In this document: in pieces, positions 13,530 through 25,634 of the stretch | Layout of the letters: each line of letters opens with the position of its first letter | Numbering within the stretch: the stretch's first letter is position 1 | Origin: Marsupella aquatica | Taxonomy: Eukaryota; Marchantiophyta | DNA length: 64,000 nucleotides | Assembly (NCBI GenBank): GCA_973895155.1 | Contig: OZ316894.1 | Location: forward strand, 18,662,001-18,726,000 | Direction: 5' to 3' | Made by a program: the position numbers and the translations under genes | The notes under the pieces: model-generated | The model's database searches: none | Told to the model about the DNA's origin: nothing | The model's input: the letters and a program-made list of their open reading frames with translations, nothing else

Positions 13530-15041
13530 TCAACTGCTTTACGCGCAAACTGCACAACCTAAGAGTGAAAACATTAGTTCTATAAGAAGCCTATCAACCT
13601 TAACAGGATATAGAGGGTAAGACTTTATTGTCAGATCATTGTTACCTGCTTCGCTGGTAGGCTTGACAGCAATAATATTTGCATCTCCATTTCAGCTTCT
13701 GCTTTTCTTCATTTGTGCCAAATCTTCTTAAAGTTGAAACCACCGCCGTTGCCCATGGAGCACCTTATCCTAGTCGGTAGAAAACAAGTCAGCTGCATTG
13801 ATAATTACTTTAGTTCTGAAAGTATTTAGACATTTTGTCGATGGTATTCTCTGGGTGAATAATTTTGGTGCTTCAATTCCAAAATATGTTAAGCATACGA
13901 CACATTACTACAATAGGAAGAGAAAAGAGGAGCCAGGCTTGTCAAACTCACTCTATTTCGATAGAAACGCAGAAATACTCGACTGACTGCCAGAATATTG
14001 AAGCAAGCTAGTTGCCCTTGAGTACTGACCGGCTCAGGTTGAGAACTTCCAGGTCTTACTTAACGGCTGCCTTTGCTTTTGCAGAGCCCACTAATACATT
14101 TCCGCCCAAACCACAATCTGCACTTTACATCAATTAAAAAGTTTAGTAAGAGAAGGAGTACAATCTAGGCCAGGGTCCCAATTTCGGAAGACTTCACTAT
14201 CGGCGTCCCATACCAAAAATATGAGAATCAATCAAGTTTTCTGACATCATATCATACCTGTGAAGGATCCTGAAGTTCCCATGAATTCCCACTTGGACTT
14301 TCATTTGTGCTCCACTCCCTTGTCTCTTCATGAATAAGGTTTTCAATTCCTAGTTATGTCTTATTGCTCTGAGAGTCCCTAATTTGGTGACAGGAAACCT
14401 TACCGCCTGTACTCTCAGAGTTTTCTGGAATGAAAGACGGTCTTAGCAAAACGAAATTGAATGAAAGAAGGCTTGTAGAAGGCAGATGTACCCTGTGAGC
14501 CCTCACTACAGCCGCCACGTGAACGGGAGCTGAAGCAAAGTCAGTCCCAACACCTGAATACGAGACATTTACCTGTCTCCTGACAATACACTCAGACATC
14601 AGACAAAAGACAAAGGACCTATATATAGTTAATTCACAACAGTCACAACATTGAGACCTGTACGCATTTGATTGAAAGAAGTTAGACATGGAATGTACTT
14701 CCTCAAATTCGTCACCACACATGCAAAGAATATCCTCCATCTCCCTCACTCTCTAGGACACCCTTTTTGATAAAGTACTAGACAGACACAAAAATGGACG
14801 ATATTTTTATGCACTTCGAGTGAAACGGCAGGATTTGAACGTGAAGTGGACTCGCAGGACATGTCCCAGCGGTGGAAATTTCACCAAAATCCTTACCGAG
14901 CTTTGCTGAATTGAATCTCAGAAGTTTTGCCATATATTCATCAGCCTCTGTTTCTGAAAGAAATATTGGAACCAAATTCGGAACCTGAAGCTTTTGTCCA
15001 GGAAATGTTATGAAGGTTGAGCCACTCACGATTTTCCACAA
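13530..15041 (-). other. Possible upstream exons of the same unrecognised minus-strand gene
   Basis: Several short minus-strand stretches look coding: about 14880-15030, containing FITFPGQKLQVPNLVPIFLS followed by ETEADEYMAKLL; about 14500-14600, containing VSYSGVGTDFASAPVHVAAV; and about 13500-13570, containing FARKAVDGGSKQIIS after an acceptor-like TTAG. I could not chain them in one phase, and in-frame stops fall between them. They may be exons of a gene ending at 12911 or a degraded copy of one. The family is not recognised and I assign no function. Confidence 0.25.
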
Positions 15042-15767
15042 TCATAAAATGTCCCATTGCGTACTATTCCCGCCCCAGTCCTCTAGAGACGATGGCGGAA
15101 ACCAGAACTGAAATCAAAATCGAAGCTCTTGGGACTTGCAGAGTGCCCAAGCGGAGCACTCACAATTGGGAAAGAAAACCCACCAAATGTGTGACTTTCG
15201 TTAGATTCGGCACGCTGGTGATGACCCATACCCCTAATTATTCACTGCTCCTAACTTCTTCAGCAAGAGACCCTTGTCCCTCAAGTATATCTCTAGGTTT
15301 CCGCCAGAATGACATTTGTTAATTAACAAACTATGAGAAAGAACGAACGGGATTACAAAGATTACAATCTAAGCATACACAGCTTAAATTGACCACAGTG
15401 TTTCTCCCACATTTTGGGGGCCAAATTCTGTCTCTGACTCGCGTTAACTCACCAACCCAAGTTGAGTTAAGTGAGAGGTTGTGGGGGCCCGCTTTTAGGC
15501 AGCGGCGCATCGCTCGAACTGTAGACTCTTCATCCTCAGCATTGCTCCTCTGCCGGATGTTGCTACGACTGAATTGATAAGAGTGGCCACTGCCTTGCCG
15601 CCATCGCCTGTCTTTGGTACAACCTTAATCCTGCGTGCAGTTTGGATCAGGTAACTAACTTCAAAGCTTGCAAGCAACCATAAGCATTCGACATCTTGCT
15701 CTCTTTTGCAATTCTTAGACGATTGAAATTGGAAACTCGACTATGAGAAGATGTCGACCATGTGGCT

Positions 15768-15912
15768 TTGAACCGCCACTGTCCCCAAAGCTGTTGGACG
15801 ATAAAATAGTCACTTTTTGCCCATCTTTTTACCTCGTGAAGAGCATTATTGAATCATTATGGTAACCTGGATACACCAGGTTTTGCTTCGAGGGACAGTG
15901 GCGGTTTAACTC
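15768..15912. mobile_element. Short inverted-repeat element (MITE-like), 145 bp
   Basis: The left end reads AACCGCCACTGTCCC and the right end GGGACAGTGGCGGTTTAA, giving a perfect 15-bp inverted repeat at the termini of a 145-bp unit with no coding capacity. A small internal palindrome (CCTGGATACACCAGG, about 15867-15881) is also present. The same terminal sequence bounds the larger element at 18828-19140. The copy lies 187 bp upstream of the start codon of the IGPS-like gene and so may sit in its promoter or leader. Superfamily is unassigned because I could not identify a clear target-site duplication. Confidence 0.6.
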
Positions 15913-16098
15913 GTTTACTCCGTATTAAACCGCAAAGGATTGGATTGGGTCAGCTTGGATTAGAGCTCATTCTCCAAACAACCAACGGCCATGGTGCTTG
16001 TCTGCATGCACACAACTTCGTTAGGAGCTCGGATGCATTAGTTCTAACCCTGAGGAAATTCGGCCGTGGACAATCCAGGAGAATTTTAGTAGCAAGCG

Positions 16099-18251
16099 AT
16101 GGCCGCCGTGCGAGCTCTGACTTCCCGCAGCTGCTGCGGCAGTGGATTGTGTCCTACTGCATGTCCTACTAGTGCCCACCTGGCCAGGACGACCACCCGC
16201 AGCCGAATTACAAGTAGCAGAACGCAGCAGCAGCAACAGCAACAGCACTGCTACACTAGGGGTTGCATTGTTGCGCAGCTCGAGGAGGGGGAGCAAGGAG
16301 ACGAGAGCAAAAGACAGTCATCCTCTGGGCAACAGCCACGCCTAGGCAGTATCCTGAAGAACAAGCAGCGGATTCTGCAGGCGCAGCTCAGCAGCCTCCA
16401 GGATGGTGAACTGGAGAAGCGTCTGTCCTCTGTTGAACCCGATGCTTCGCCTTACAGGCTCTTGGACGTCATCGCAGGCCAATTGAGTCAGGGGAAAACG
16501 ACCATCGTAGCTGAGATTGCCCGTCTCTCGCCATCCGAGACACTTGAGAGCTTCACTAAGCGTTGTGTGGAGTACACTGCATGGGGTAAGATCTTTTTTA
16601 TATCACTTCCCTCTCGGTTTTTCTGGAGACGACAACACATCTGTTTTAGATTTCAAGATGTAGCATTATCAACGATGAAATTGTGTTCCTTCAGGACTGA
16701 CATTTTGGCGTTCTAGGTGCGGATGCCCTGGCTATTTGCACGGATGAGGAGAAATCACCAAATGGTGCCCAGGACCTGTCTGCAGCGTGCAAAGGTTCGC
16801 ACCTGGAAAAGTGATCAGCCAATTGTAGCCCTGGGATGTTTATTAGCTATTTCTGTTTGAGGGAGCTCATGGTTATGATTCACAGTAGAACGAAATTTAC
16901 ACGAGCTGGAATAATACACCTGCTTTCTTGCACAAAGTGTTTAGAGAAGAAAAGTGGAATTTTAACATTTTGTGGTTGCGGATGTGTCGTCTCAGCTGTT
17001 AATGTACCCGTGTTACGCAAAGATTGGATCATTCATCCGTTGCAGGTTAATCTCCAAATCTTATTCCCAATTTTACTCCAAATGCTGCATCTGTCATCTT
17101 TGCAGCTCAAGGATTACCAAAGCCATTGTGGTGCTAGGGAAGACCTGCTTACATATTGTTTTCTTACGTTGAAGGTTGCTGAAACGAGGGAAGCACGTGC
17201 CGCGGCACTCACAGTAGTGTACTCTGTACTTAGGAAAGGTGACCGTCAAGTCTTCCCAGCCTGAGCCTGTTTCAATGTCAACGGGCATTTGATGAATTGG
17301 TAAAGGCCAATGGTCTGCCGCATGCTCACTGCTTTTTGCACTTTCGCCGTTATTGTGGAGTCCTCTGATGATGTATTCGTTCCACATTAGATCATTCACT
17401 TATATGCTTGATCCTCATGACAGGTACGCCAGCCATTTTGCAGTACGCGGTTTCACTAGGCCTTGATGCTGTAATTGAGGTATGTTACTTTCTAAAGTTT
17501 TGCCTCGCCAATTGTCAACAGCTTCTCTCATTCACTGGTTATCAGTAATGGAGATTCTCAAATATCAGTGGCATTGTATCAGGTGGTTAATCTCCAAGAG
17601 ATGCAGGAAATCGCTCCTATTGGTGCTCCGTTGTATGGCATCAACCTTTCCATTGGTCTTGCGGTACAGTTTCTCCACACCAACTATTCTTAGACTTAAG
17701 GAGACATACTTGTTCTAGGACGTAGAAACTTCAACATTCGTAGACTGTGGTTGGAACAGGATCTTTCACAGTTAGTGACGCAGGAGAAACTAAGACTTTC
17801 CTGAGGATTCGTTGCAGGTATCACTTCCTGGCATAAGGCAAGACATTGCCCAGTCTCTAATTGGCGAAATCCCTTTCGATGCTTCTTCTCTTGTGGTAAG
17901 CCCCACATAGCATCTACTGTTTTCTCTATGGTTTACTACATAATTCGTTTTTCAATGGCCATCAACAGTTCAAGCTAGCGGTTAACACATGAAAAAACGT
18001 CAAATATATTGATATGTGGGTTGGTCTCTTCTCTGCTCAAAATGTTTTGTGTGGTCTTGCAAATGACCAGTGTGCTTGACCATCTGCAGGGCGTTTGGTC
18101 GATAGAAGAGGCGAGGGCAATGAAGCTTCAAGGAGCGGATGCTGTCTATGTAAGGCATGAGGTTCTACAAGGTCGTGGAGCAGATGGAAAACCACTGGTC
18201 CCTAAGACATTCCTGGAAAACCTTAGAGATGCCATGACCGGAGATGACTGA
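16099..18251 (+). CDS. Plastid-type TIM-barrel protein of the indole-3-glycerol-phosphate synthase family
   Basis: Eight exons join in phase to 351 aa: 16099-16585, 16717-16794, 16996-17045, 17175-17238, 17424-17479, 17583-17663, 17818-17895, 18090-18251. The ATG (GCGATGGCC) opens a Ser/Arg/Cys-rich N-terminus with a CAG-encoded glutamine run (16221-16248), consistent with a transit peptide. The core shows WGADALAICTDEE, VPVLRKDWIIHPLQ (the lysine matches the catalytic Lys of IGPS), VSLGLDAVIEV, LYGINLSIGLAV and GVWSIEEARAMKLQGADAVY, the alternating strand-helix signals of this barrel. Several substrate-binding motifs of canonical TrpC look altered. It resembles the divergent plant IGPS-like proteins, so a true role in tryptophan synthesis is uncertain. 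Exon 4 could instead begin about 72 bp earlier, also in phase. A MITE-like element lies just upstream. Confidence 0.75.
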
Positions 18252-18827
18252 CAGTTGAATTATTATATACTCCTAGGAGCACTTCTGGAGATTGCCATAT
18301 GTCCGGACTTATCTCATTCATTTGGAGGTTACTCGAATTCAAGGAATCCAGTGGAGAAATTCTGAGGATATTCTTCCCAATGTACAGCTTGGAAGATTTA
18401 GCTACTGTAGTTGGCTTTGGGTTTTTATCTTTGCCTTTTCCATGATAATGTCCATGACTGAAAGCTGACCTGAAGAAATTCTGGCTTTGTTGCTGTAAAA
18501 GGGTTTATCTTACGTGGCGCATGTAAGGAGGTCTTGGGCTAAGGAGATGTCCAATCTGATATCAAAATCTGTACCCTCAATCCTTGGTAACCGACAGTAT
18601 TTCAACATATAATTGATATCTGTTCCTGAATGAGTCTTCCATTGGAGTGCACTAAGGCCTGTTGATTGGGAACCTAGTAGCCACGTATTGATTGGGAACA
18701 TATTTGCAACATATTCTGTACCAAGTCAACGATGCAACTCGGCCATGTTTGCAACAAGTCAATAGCATGTCCAATGAAGACCACGATTGGCTTGAAATCC
18801 CAATCCTGTCTAATCCTACCTGGAATT

Positions 18828-19140
18828 GGTTGAACCAGCCACTGTCCCTAAAGCAAAACCTGGTGAACCTGGTGGATCCAAGTAGCCAAAATCAGTCAAT
18901 ATTGTTATCAAGAACTAAAAAAATGCACTAATTTGTTCTCTTTAAACCACCACTAGTCATATAAAAGGAGAAGTGTCAAAAGTGTCCAAAGATTTCTTGT
19001 TTTTTCACACTCTTCTCTAGGGTGAGACTTTGCTCCACAATTTCAAGGAAAAAGGTACTGAAAATGGGGAAACATTGTGTATCCAGGTTTTGTCATGGAA
19101 AATGGGGCTTTCAACCTGGTGGACAGTGGCAATTTAACCT
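18828..19140. mobile_element. Inverted-repeat element, about 313 bp, same family as 15768-15912
   Basis: The left end carries TTGAACCAGCCACTGTCCC followed by TAAAGCAAAACCTGG. The right end, read in reverse, carries GGTTAAATTGCCACTGTCC and further in CAAAACCTGGAT. The termini are therefore imperfect inverted repeats of about 35-45 bp sharing the core GCCACTGTCC with the copies at 15.8 kb and 3.5 kb. There is no coding capacity. The internal part matches 3395-3565. The element sits about 580 bp downstream of the IGPS-like gene stop codon, which is thus bracketed by two members of the family. Confidence 0.6.
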
Positions 19141-22100
19141 TACAAGTGTGAACTTTGTGTCAAAAGCTCAAAACCTTACAGTGTGAACTTTGTGTGGGAA
19201 AATCACACTCCCGGAGTTCAGTCCAGTCCACCGTGTAGAGATGTCCCACTTGAATGAGCTATACTGGAAAATAATTTCTCTAGTGTTAAAGTGAACCACC
19301 ATCACTGCACAGAAAAATATTTTATCCCATGGGATGTCTCAAACTTCTGAGTTTTGCCTCCAGTTAGGGTGAAGGTTTCTTCCCAAAATTAAATTGGTGG
19401 ACACAAATAAGCTTGTCGGCACACTTGTGACCTAACTGGCGGACACAAAAAACTTGTCCGCACACTTGTGACCTTAGGCCAAACCTGATACTTTCAGGTC
19501 AGGGATCTTTTTGCGGACCTGTAACTTTTGGTATGGAACAAATCTTCCTTGGAATAGATTTTTATAAAAAGCTTTTTACACCCGCAAAAAACCCCATGGG
19601 CAGGGCAAACACGCCACGCGGCACGTACTGAACAAATCTTACCAGTGTGTAATGATTTTTGGAGATCTGCTATATCCATAATCTCTTGCCCATGAATTCG
19701 TCCTTGTTAACATGTTTCTGGACTGTATTTACTTACCATAAGGTCTGGGCTGGGGTTTTACTCTAAACCCTGCTCCCAGATTACTCACAAATTTTTTTGG
19801 ATTACCCCGGGTCAGCTTTCTTCACTTTCTGGTCATAGCCTAGTAACCCTGTGCCCAGATAGTCATCATCCTATACAAGGGGTTGAGACATCTGGAGTGA
19901 AGCTTGCCTGACTCATTGCCAACTTGTGCAGAGAGTATGCTGGCATGTAACTCAGGAGTTGAGAACCAAGTTTCTGGCCTGGGCTCAGGCCATGATGTGA
20001 GTCATTTTAATCTCTGGCTCAACGGCTCACTCTCTGCTGCATTGGGAAGCACCACGAAGGTTAAGCTAGATGTTTCATTTGTGAAAGGTCATATTTGCTT
20101 TCCCACTTTGAAGCTATCCAAGCAGTTGCATGTGTATGCTGCATGTTCCTGGGAACAGGGCCCTTTGGGCCAAATTGGCTTCAATAATAAGTGTTTTAGC
20201 TCTAGTATTGACAGGTTGTAATTGCCTATGATGCACTTATAACAAGGCGGTAATACCCTTCAAGGCCCTATAGATTTCTTTATTTTTACTACTTTTAGTG
20301 AATGTAGAGCAACGTTTCATTATGCCCCAATTCAAATTTGGACTGGGCATTCTTTTCCATACTGGACCGAAACTGTGGTTGTCATAAGAAGCTTTGTCAA
20401 TATAATCCTGCTCCGTTTGACAAGAGCAAGATTGTTTTGACAGTGACAATTCAACCAGTTTTGTGTAATAGTCTTTTTGTGGAAGTGAATGCTGTAAGGT
20501 TGCTCTGTTCTAATACATTACTTTTTTACTATATTCAAACCTATGTTGGTCCTGGCAAAGGTTGTGTTCATGGGCCAGTGTTTCCTTTTGTAGTTTGGCT
20601 AGGTGGCACATATTTGTGAGTAGAGAACAATTTGGCCGGGTGGCATTTATTCCTGAGTAGAGAAATGCTTAGTAGAGTATGTATGGTCACATTATGACTG
20701 TTAGATCTATGTATAGATCTATGTGTGGTTGGTCAAGAACTTTTAACCTCTTAAAATAAGATTTAATTTAGATGACCAGGCCTCTTCTTTCCAAGCCTCT
20801 TCAATGAAAAAAGAAAGGAGCTGCAAAATTTTGCAGGGAAAAGGAAACACTGCTAGGGGCCCTTATTTGTTAAGAGCCTTGACTTCCCTGAATGAGATGC
20901 TCGTAAATGGATGGTGAATACCATTATGCCCGGTTCACAGTTCCACCCAGAGTCACCCTAGAGGCTCCATTCTAGCCACTGGACCCTTATCCTAGAATTT
21001 GATAGTGCTCTATCAGATAGATTGTTTCGCTTGTGATTTGCTTCAGAATCTCTGTAGGAAGGTGTATATAAATAGTGGCGTTGCCAATGCCCAAGAGAGA
21101 AACAAATACACAATTACTGCTGAGTGAGTAGGTCGGGCAGCCAATACCGGAATTAGACGTTTGAAGTAGTACAGCCTAAGTGATGCTGTAGGCAGGGGTT
21201 CATCCAATTAGATGAATTCACTGCTCTTGTACATTCGGAAGAATAATTCCCTGGCTTGTGAATGATAGATTCTTCAAGATATTTGTTCCGAGACTCCAGA
21301 GTTGTTCCACTCCTTCAGGTGTCCTAACATCGTTTTGAAGGCCAACATCCACACTTCTCCATTAGCTGCTCTTCAAACAATCACATCGAATTATTTGATG
21401 TCATTGCAATTCTTTGCAATTCCGAGTTTTGGGGATGTACACCCGCACGAAGACAAGCCCCATGCATGTCAGGACCCACGCAAACTGCTGGCAAGTGATG
21501 GTTGTTTGATTCATGACAAACTAGCTGATGAACGGCAAGCACCGTAGGCAAGGGCTAGCCAGCAACACCACTGAATTTTCGTGCACGTATGTGATCTACA
21601 CCACATTGTCGAAGCCTCCCTCCCCAACACAGCTGGTGAGACTGAATATATATTCAAGGAGTAGCTTTTGAGAACCGGTGCTTGTTTCGACCTCAATCAT
21701 CTACTGTACAAAATCTCCGAACGAGGTGATAGGGCACAGCCAAATTAATTAATTCATGTCAATGATTGCCAATTTGGTTGCCAGAACTAATTTCGTCTAC
21801 TACCACATGGATAAAAGGACTGATTCCATACACATGATACCACCTTCCAAGATTTGATCAGGTCGGGTATCGGGTATCCCACTTTAATAGTCTTACCCGG
21901 TTATTTGCTATTTCCTTCAATGCATTTCCGTGTGCTACGTTATGATGAAACTCGCACAGTTCGTGAGATTAAGTCCTCTCTATCTCAGCACACCTAGTGT
22001 CTACAAAATGTTTCACCCACTGCCATCCAATCAACCGTGCTAGGAGAAACCATCAAATGGTCGAAACTGAGACGATTTTGACCAAGCTTCGTGGCAGACG

Positions 22101-22221
22101 CAAATCATTCTCAATGGGTCTTCGCTGTCCGCGTTAAAATACTCGAGTACATAGGCACACTGATTCTATGCGCGTCTCAGAACAATAACAGAACTACCGT
22201 TGTTGTCCACTGCAAAACTGT
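19141..22221. other. Gene-free region, possible LTR-like sequence near 20.7-21.3 kb
   Basis: No gene recognised. Around 21062-21075 the sequence TGTATATAAATAG is a good TATA box. It is followed by a stretch resembling the R/U5 part of a plant LTR, but I could not find matching ends, a target-site duplication or a primer-binding site, so a solo LTR is only a guess. A local direct repeat of about 33 bp (GGTGGCA...GAGTAGAGAA) occurs at 20601-20665. Open frames here are short and not conserved as far as I can tell. Confidence 0.35.
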
Positions 22222-23272
<1,051 letters not shown>

Positions 23273-23584
23273 GTTGGAAAGTAGCGTCTCACACAAATCG
23301 CACAGAAATCTTCAATCGGTAGAGAAGCGTCACAGATCTGCGATGCTCTCCGGAGCTCTTCTGTCTTGTGCTGCTGCTCGGGAAACGGAGGAAAGGAGAA
23401 ACGCAAAGAAACAAGCTCGCTATGTAGTAGAAACCCTAAAACACAGTGGCGTTCGCCTAAACGCGACCGTCGACCTAAAGTGATGCCATCGCGAGTCATA
23501 CACTAACCGTGGTTATTTGGAGGATAATGGTGGTCTGGTTCGGGGTGGGGTGGGGTTGGGTTACTAGCCTCATAAATTGACTAG

Positions 23585-23725
23585 ATGGACCCCTAAATTG
23601 ATAAGTGTTACTTAATGGACCCTATGAGGCCCCATGAGATTTTAGGACCCTTGATTTATGGTCTATCAAGGGTATGGATCACTCATGGGGTCCATTAAGT
23701 AAAGATTTTCATTTTGGGGGTCTAT
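23585..23725. repeat. Foldback (inverted) repeat upstream of RPS15
   Basis: The left arm (about 23585-23638) and right arm (about 23683-23725) are imperfect inverted copies of each other; blocks TTACTTAATGGACC and CCCATGAG pair with GGTCCATTAAGTAA and CTCATGGG. The loop itself contains a perfect 8-bp hairpin, CCCTTGAT (23648-23655) with ATCAAGGG (23665-23672). The structure is probably a small foldback MITE. It lies between RPS15 and the gene-poor region. Confidence 0.65.
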
Positions 23726-25177
23726 CAAGAATATTTTTTCCAGAAAGTGAACACAACTTGACTGGATGTAGGGAACCTTCCCAAACCCAGACCTCCCTTA
23801 TAGTACCTATTGCTGTCTAGAAAAAGATGGATTTAAAGTAAGAAATTATGGGTATCCTAACTACCTCAAAAAATGGTTATAGGCCCAGAGTTCTCATTTC
23901 TTTTGTTTTGACCCAACATGCAAGGAAGAAATATAGGGTTTTTATTGGGTTGAGTGAAAAACTTATAATTTTTTATGAAAGAACATAGGGGTATCTTAAT
24001 CTAGTTTTGAGAATTACAAAAATTATTATTTTTTTTAAAACAAAATTTAGAAAAATTCCAAATACTTAGGGGAAAACTTCATTAATTATTCTCCAAAAAA
24101 TTCCACTTGATATGGAACCCCCCTTTGGAGTGAGCCCTCTTCAAGGTTACACACATGTAACATGCATTCCTTATATAAATTATGTAAGGCTGATTTGTCC
24201 ATTCAACCTGTGTCTGTACTTTGTACTGTCCCAGGTCTGCCCAAAGCTGCCCAAATGACATGAGAAGTAAAAACAAACCCCAGCCAACAAGATTGCAGCA
24301 TAAGTTTGTTTTAATCTAATATTTACCATTTTCTGATGCAGTTTTTTTTTATCGGATCAAATGGTGGAGTGTAAGCGCAGCTGCAAGTTGGAATCCAAGG
24401 GCCCAAGGAAGCGTTGAGGGAATACACTCAGTGAAGCCACCTGCTACAATGTGGTATGTTCAGTTTGGGTAACTCGGAGTGCTATATACCACGAGTTGTG
24501 GTTTAAGGTGTTCATTTTCTCTCCAGCGGAGTTTTCTGTGTGAGTGGGGGTAATTGTAATGAGCAAACAGGACAATTTTACTCTAAGGAAATTTTCTCCT
24601 GTTTTGAGGAAAAATCCCCCACTTTGCTAGCAAACTCAGTGTCTAGGATAGCTCTGCAAAACCTGGTTACTAAGACTATGTTTTTTTACTCCACTTTGGC
24701 TAGAGAACTTGATAGTCATACAGAGTCTTAGAAATGCACTAGAAATACAAAAGTCAGCAACAATCTAAAGACATTAAGAACCACTTGTGATTAGCTATCA
24801 ATACTCTCCTCAGGAGCATAAATGCCTGTCTAAGCACATCATTACATTACTTCCTAGCGCGGTCAATCCTGGGTGAACCAATTATTATTTTCACTTGAAT
24901 TCAGGGTGAATTACAGTTCAAACTCAGCTTCAACAATTCACATTCCAAAGCCAGGCTCAAACTGCAAGATGGCCTCCCAGAGTTTGCATCATTCTATGTC
25001 ACCAAGAGTTCCAAACGACACAACTTCCTGATCAAGAGAGCTCCTTTGTGCTGTTAGAGAGCTACTTGTTGACTCACCCTTCGTTTTGTAACTTAGCTGT
25101 GTGAGGGGTGATTCTATAATTAATTAATGTTTGGGCTGTCTCTTGTCTTTCCATCCAGTTCACTTGTATAATGTGGC

Positions 25178-25634
25178 CAAACTATCCAATATTACTAACA
25201 TGTCCCCTAAACAAAATGAATTATCAACCCACCCCCCATTTTGTATTTAATTTAGTATTAACTTGTACACAGGTTCCCATTGTCATGTAGCAAATCGCTC
25301 CTGGCTACCCTTAACCCGATGCAACCCCCCTCGGCCCCCCCTTCCCCATTGCAGGGCACAGTTGCAGGTCCAGGAGGGGCAAAAGCACATCATTTTTTGC
25401 TCCGCACTCCCCTCACAAAGATCCAACATTTTCGGCCTCATTTTTACTCAGGAAAATGCAGTGGGGAAGGGAAAGCGGGACCAAGGGGGGGTCGCGGCAG
25501 GTTAATGCTAGCCAGTACTGACACGTGGCAGTGGAAACCCGTATAAAATCTAATACTAAGCTAAATACAAAATGGGGGGCAGGTTGACAATTAATTTTGT
25601 TTGGGGACACGTTAGTAATATTGGATAGTTTTGG
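25178..25634. mobile_element. Near-complete palindromic element, about 457 bp (foldback/MITE)
   Basis: The left arm from 25178 (CAAACTATCCAATATTACTA) is the inverted copy of the right arm ending at 25634 (TAGTAATATTGGATAGTTTT). Similarity continues inward for about 175 bp per arm: the CCCCCCATTTTGTATTTA block at 25230-25250 pairs with TAAATACAAAATGGGGGG at 25563-25580, and CTTCCCCATTGCA near 25341-25353 pairs with TGCAGTGGGGAAG near 25458-25470. Only about 100 bp at the centre is unpaired. There is no coding capacity. A transcript through it would fold into one long hairpin, so it is a candidate small-RNA source. The superfamily is unassigned. Confidence 0.75.

Noticed and set aside
14820-14850. 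tRNA B-box-like GTTCAAATCC on the minus strand
   Set aside because: No T-stem pairing and no A box at the right distance; it lies in a stretch that may be coding.
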